Shown: positions 15,056 to 18,026 of the stretch, in pieces
How the letters are laid out: every line of letters begins with the position of its first letter
How positions within the stretch are numbered: position 1 is the stretch's first letter
NCBI GenBank assembly: GCA_964513205.1
Contig: CAZELP010000030.1
Location: 1-18,026, forward strand
DNA length: 18,026 nucleotides
Reading direction: 5' to 3'
DNA from: JAGVJT01 sp964513205
GTDB lineage: Bacteria > Pseudomonadota > Gammaproteobacteria > Legionellales > Legionellaceae
Position numbers and translations under genes: made by a program
The notes under the pieces: model-generated
Database searches by the model: none
Seen by the model: only the letters and a program-made list of their open reading frames with translations
What the model was told of the DNA's origin: nothing

Positions 15056-15106
15056 GTCACTGGATTGCTTCGTCGCTACGCTTCTCGCAACGACGGATTT
15101 AAAAAT
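15056..15106 (-). repeat. Right copy of 51-bp inverted repeat
   Basis: This is the perfect inverted partner of 14584-14634. Its outermost base (15106) is the last base of the lolD stop codon, so the repeat begins inside the TGA. Confidence 0.95.
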
Positions 15107-15789
15107 CAAGAACATTCTTCAAGTCGCCCTTCTCGTAAAATAAGTTGTCTCGTCATACGAGAAGCCAGCGTTAAATCATGAGTTACAATAACCAAAGCGG
15201 TACCGTAACGAGCATTTAAGTGAAGCATAAGCTCAAACACATGCGCTGCGGTTGCTTGATCTAAATTTCCAGTGGGTTCATCCGCAAACACACAGGCGGG
15301 TTGATGCACCAACGCACGAGCAATGGCGACACGTTGACGTTCTCCACCAGACAATTGAGCCGGTTTATGTTGCAATCGATGTTGCAATTCCACTTCCGTT
15401 AGAATTGTTTCGGCCTTAGCATATGCGGTTTGAGTATTTTCACCCGCGATTAACAAAGGCAACACAACGTTTTCAAGTGCAGTAAACTCGGGCAATAAAT
15501 GATGAAATTGATACACAAATCCGAAAAAACGATTCCGTAAAGCGCAGCGTTTTTTTTCAGACAATGCTTTCCAGTCTTGTCCTTTTACCCAAACACGACC
15601 CGATGTTGAAAAATCCAACCCTCCCAGAAGATGCAACAGGGTACTTTTTCCTGAGCCAGATGGTCCAACAACAGAAATCAGATCGCCAGCACAAATGGTA
15701 AGATCGAGTTTTTTCAAAACATCAACTCGTACTTTGGCATCCCAATAAGATTTCTCAAGTGCCTCTGAAACAACAATGGTTTCACTCAT
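15106..15789 (-). CDS. lolD: Lipoprotein-releasing ABC transporter ATP-binding protein
   Basis: LolD powers extraction of mature lipoproteins from the inner membrane and their transfer to LolA. I place the start at ATG 15789 (MSETIVVSEAL), giving 227 residues, with AGAGG ten bases upstream and an 8-base overlap with the lolC stop. The Walker A is GPSGSGKST at 42-50, Q-loop Q94, signature LSGGERQR at 146-153, Walker B VFADE at 167-171, and H-loop H204. The region FVYQFHHLLPEFTALENV is typical of LolD and of MacB-like importer-fold ATPases. The C-terminus (GRLEECS) stops at a TGA whose last base belongs to the flanking 51-bp repeat, so the original end may have been altered by insertion. Confidence 0.95.
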   Translation of the reverse strand: MSETIVVSEALEKSYWDAKVRVDVLKKLDLTICAGDLISVVGPSGSGKSTLLHLLGGLDFSTSGRVWVKGQDWKALSEKKRCALRNRFFGFVYQFHHLLPEFTALENVVLPLLIAGENTQTAYAKAETILTEVELQHRLQHKPAQLSGGERQRVAIARALVHQPACVFADEPTGNLDQATAAHVFELMLHLNARYGTALVIVTHDLTLASRMTRQLILREGRLEECS

Positions 15790-17026
15790 AATGTAAAGCC
15801 TCTGCAATAACCGTGCGAGAAGCACGCCAAGCCGGATAAATAGTTGCTAAAAAACTCATTAACAAAGCCACACCACACACTTTGATGAGATCAGTCCACA
15901 TGATTTTAGAAGGAAGATAATCAACCCAGTATAGATTAGAAGACAACAAACTCACATGGAAAAATGCCTGCAACCAATCCACAATTTCAGTCGCATGGCT
16001 TGCAAGTAAAACCCCCAACAAAAGCCCCAAAAAGGTCCCAATACATCCCACCATCATCCCTTGAACCATAAAAATACTTAGAATGAGATTGGGTGTGGCA
16101 CCCATCGTTCTTAAAATGGCAATTTCCGCTTGCTTATCACTGACGATCATCACCAGAGAAGAAACCAGATTAAACGCGGCAACCGCAATAATAAGCGTCA
16201 AAATCAAAAACATCATGCTTTTTTCCATTTTAACCGCCTGAAAAAAAGCACCAAAATCATGGGTCCAGTTGCCTACCTGATAAGACTCGCCAAGACGTGT
16301 TTGAATACGCTCAGAAATAGCAGGTGCATCGTATACCTGATTAATTTTTAATTTAAAACCAGAAATAGACTCCCCCATTTGCATTAGTTTTTGTGCATCC
16401 TTCAGATCAATAAAAGCCAGCTTATTTTCGAAACCAAACCCTGTTCCTGCAGAAAAAATACCTCGTATGGTAAAACGCTTAAAACGAGGGATCATTCCCG
16501 CGGGAGTAACACTTGCCTCAGGAATCATCACAGTAATCTGGTCCCCCAGCATTAACCCTAGATTTTCAGCAAGCGTTCGACCAATAACCATCCCAAAATG
16601 CTCCAGATCGTCCATTCGTCCTAAAATTAACTTTTCACGCAGATGAGAAATGGCCTCTTCTTTTTCGGGCACCACGCCAACCAAAACGACAGGAGAGATT
16701 TGCCCTTCAAAAGTCAAAAGCCCTTGACTACCCACAAACGGTGAAACTGCTTTGACACCTGGCTCTGCCAATAAAACACGCTCTGCTTTCTGCCAATCTT
16801 GAAGACGTCCCTCTAATGCATTCACCGTAATTTCTGGTGCCATTCCAAAAAAACGCTGATGAATCTCGGCATCAAAGCCATTCATGACCGATAACACCGT
16901 AATTAAAACCATCACACCAAGCGCAATACCCAACATCGAGCTTAAAGAAATAAATGAAACAAAATGATTTTTTTTGCGAGAGCGTGTATAGCGAAAACCA
17001 ATTGAAAAAGGCAAAGATTTAAACAT
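15782..17026 (-). CDS. lolC: Lipoprotein-releasing permease LolC/LolE family
   Basis: This inner-membrane subunit takes lipoproteins from the membrane and hands them to LolA. The 414 residues have the family layout: a membrane helix at about 22-50, a large periplasmic domain at 51-265, then three membrane helices at about 270-296, 315-345 and 375-400. The hook region at about 176-196 (TPAGMIPRFKRFTIRGIFSAG) resembles the LolA-binding loop of LolC. The cytoplasmic coupling helix ALRTMGATP-like segment appears as AILRTMGATPN. It overlaps lolD. No second permease gene lies in the window, so either LolE is elsewhere or this is a LolF-type subunit that works as a homodimer. A TATACT box lies upstream. 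Confidence 0.93.
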   Translation of the reverse strand: MFKSLPFSIGFRYTRSRKKNHFVSFISLSSMLGIALGVMVLITVLSVMNGFDAEIHQRFFGMAPEITVNALEGRLQDWQKAERVLLAEPGVKAVSPFVGSQGLLTFEGQISPVVLVGVVPEKEEAISHLREKLILGRMDDLEHFGMVIGRTLAENLGLMLGDQITVMIPEASVTPAGMIPRFKRFTIRGIFSAGTGFGFENKLAFIDLKDAQKLMQMGESISGFKLKINQVYDAPAISERIQTRLGESYQVGNWTHDFGAFFQAVKMEKSMMFLILTLIIAVAAFNLVSSLVMIVSDKQAEIAILRTMGATPNLILSIFMVQGMMVGCIGTFLGLLLGVLLASHATEIVDWLQAFFHVSLLSSNLYWVDYLPSKIMWTDLIKVCGVALLMSFLATIYPAWRASRTVIAEALHYE

Positions 17027-17060
17027 GAAGGCGCATGCCTCTAAAGAGCATTAAAGTGAC

Positions 17061-17066
17061 AGTATA
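17061..17066 (-). promoter_or_regulatory. -10 box of lolC-lolD
   Basis: TATACT reads on the minus strand at 17066-17061, 35 bases before the lolC start at 17026. It lies downstream of the terminator of the preceding gene, so lolCD appears to have its own promoter. The -35 region is T-rich without a good match. Confidence 0.45.
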
Positions 17067-17107
17067 GCATGAATAAAATAACAAAAAAGGGAGCCAATGT
17101 ATGCTCT

Positions 17108-17141
17108 AAAAAAATATCCGGCGAATTCCTCACCGGATATT
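17108..17141 (-). terminator. Rho-independent terminator of the DUF1566 gene
   Basis: On the minus strand AATATCCGG and CCGGATATT form a perfect 9-bp stem (17141-17133 with 17121-17113) around an 11-base loop. It is followed directly by a run of seven T (17114-17108). It lies 24 bases after the stop codon at 17165. Confidence 0.9.
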
Positions 17142-17164
17142 TGAAGTTATTTTTACCAAAAAAG

Positions 17165-18022
17165 TTAAAACTGAACAATAGGCCGAACTCGAAGTGCCGA
17201 CGTTTTATTTACTTTTGCTGGAGCCGATGATAGACCTTCTGTTGGGAAGAAAACCGAATAAGCTTGAGAAGCTTGAGCATTAGAGGTAGAGCCATTCGAA
17301 TTGGACTCTGTTGATGTCCAGTACTGTTGATCAAATACGACCTCTTGACTATTGGTTGACGGACAATTTGCAGAAATAGAAGCATTCACAATAGGCAAAG
17401 TTTCACCCAGTGCTTGCATTTCCCAAAGGGATGGCAGATAGTAGCCCCCATAACAAGTTGTTGTAATTGGACTTGCTGATGGATTACAAACAGCGCCCGT
17501 GATGGAGTATCCACCAAACAAAGCGGCCATGGCAGCATTCATTGTCGCAGTGTTGTAAAACCCAGTTTGCGCTGAGGAGATAATGGGGGTATTCATTGCA
17601 CCTGCACCAAACCCCGAGGCAGAAGCACCTAGACCTGGTTGATTAGAACCATCACTAGCAACATACTGGTAACAATTAACTGTTCCAGTTGTACCTGAAC
17701 AATCAGCGGGTTGAGGCCCTGTTGGACTGACTCCCACCAACAGATTCTGAGGGGTACCGGATGTTTGAGCCATTACAATATCAGAGCAAGAAACAGCCAA
17801 TCCATGCTCACCAGTAGAGTCGACAAAAAAGACGACTCCTCCAAACGCCAAATCTCCAACAGCATATTTCTTAGCACTTGAAACATGAGCAATCGCATTA
17901 TTTACATAGTCTTGCACGTACTGGACAGAAGCAGGGTTGTTGCCTACTGTGGCAAATGCACTAGCTGATGCTAAAGACACAATCGACCACGCGAGAAATT
18001 TATATACTGGTTTCATCGTCAT
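17165..18022 (-). CDS. Secreted DUF1566 (Lcl C-terminal-like) protein
   Basis: The 285-residue protein has a signal peptide at 1-24 (cleavage after SAFA). It then has the DUF1566 pattern found in the C-terminal domain of Legionella Lcl adhesins: FGGVVFFVD at 60-68, YYLPSLWEMQAL at 194-205, YWTSTES at 234-240, and the closing RVRPIVQF at 278-285. Six cysteines (C79, C108, C117, C179, C190, C220) suggest three disulfides. Ser/Gly/Thr-rich loops lie between the blocks. There is no collagen-like repeat. The start may be ATG 18022 or 18016; the window ends four bases upstream, so neither ribosome binding site can be judged. The family is frequent as secreted or surface proteins of Legionellales; an adhesin-like role is inference. 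Confidence 0.88.
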   Translation of the reverse strand: MTMKPVYKFLAWSIVSLASASAFATVGNNPASVQYVQDYVNNAIAHVSSAKKYAVGDLAFGGVVFFVDSTGEHGLAVSCSDIVMAQTSGTPQNLLVGVSPTGPQPADCSGTTGTVNCYQYVASDGSNQPGLGASASGFGAGAMNTPIISSAQTGFYNTATMNAAMAALFGGYSITGAVCNPSASPITTTCYGGYYLPSLWEMQALGETLPIVNASISANCPSTNSQEVVFDQQYWTSTESNSNGSTSNAQASQAYSVFFPTEGLSSAPAKVNKTSALRVRPIVQF

Positions 18023-18026
18023 CTTT

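Larger units (their letters stand above)
14584..15106. mobile_element. GIY-YIG nuclease gene bracketed by 51-bp inverted repeats
   Basis: The 523-bp unit consists of two perfect 51-base inverted repeats (14584-14634 and 15056-15106) with a single GIY-YIG nuclease gene between them. It sits between lolD and mreB, which point the same way. The arrangement resembles REP-associated RAYT units or nonautonomous elements with an associated nuclease, but the enzyme is not a Y1 transposase. No target-site duplication is obvious at the borders. That the unit moves as a whole is inference from its architecture. Confidence 0.55.

Noticed and set aside
14579..15112. Target-site duplication around the 51-bp repeats
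   Set aside because: Bases outside the two repeats (GTACC on the left, CAAGAAC on the right) do not match, so no duplication can be claimed.
17029..17040. GGCGCATGCC-type near-palindrome upstream of lolC, also present near 12179
   Set aside because: Ten-base sequence seen twice, once inside mreD coding sequence; probably coincidence.

Overview
The window looks like chromosome from a gammaproteobacterium, most probably of the Legionellales (Legionella/Coxiella/Berkiella-like). The evidence is the low-to-moderate GC content, a bimodular gammaproteobacterial QueF, an mreBCD cluster, a lolC-lolD pair, a DUF1566/Lcl-type secreted protein, a class A beta-lactamase, and several helical or disordered orphan proteins of the kind common in host-associated Legionellales. 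The taxonomic placement is inference. No rRNA, tRNA, CRISPR or classical IS transposase is visible.

Layout. 1-3900 (minus): a long orphan gene running off the left edge, a class A beta-lactamase with a GTG start, and a 539-residue orphan with a coiled-coil N-terminus. 4000-5450 (plus): a small secreted cysteine-containing protein, then a 36-codon leader ORF with a near-perfect ribosome binding site placed directly before tenA (thiamin salvage). 5470-8520: queF (queuosine) on minus, a small orphan on plus, and glpK on minus. 8520-8942 is mostly non-coding or degraded, followed by a Ser-rich disordered orphan on plus. 9490-11430: pdxJ (PLP synthesis) is divergent from a PLP- and metal-dependent D-threonine aldolase-like enzyme. 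11450-11971: two small minus-strand membrane or secreted proteins. 12070-14478: mreB-mreC-mreD on minus, with overlapping genes (cell shape). 14584-15106: a 523-bp unit made of a GIY-YIG nuclease gene flanked by two perfect 51-bp inverted repeats. 15106-17026: lolD and lolC on minus, overlapping, with their own -10 box. 17108-18022: a secreted DUF1566 protein with a strong rho-independent terminator.

How the parts relate. MreBCD organises lateral wall synthesis and LolCD releases lipoproteins from the inner membrane, so the right half is envelope housekeeping, with a mobile-looking repeat/nuclease unit inserted between the two operons. The left half is a patchwork of cofactor genes (tenA, queF, pdxJ), single metabolic enzymes and accessory orphans.

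The best candidate for an under-described system is the GIY-YIG gene bracketed by identical inverted repeats, one of which supplies the last base of the lolD stop codon. Second is the tenA leader ORF, which sits where a thiamin riboswitch would normally be expected.
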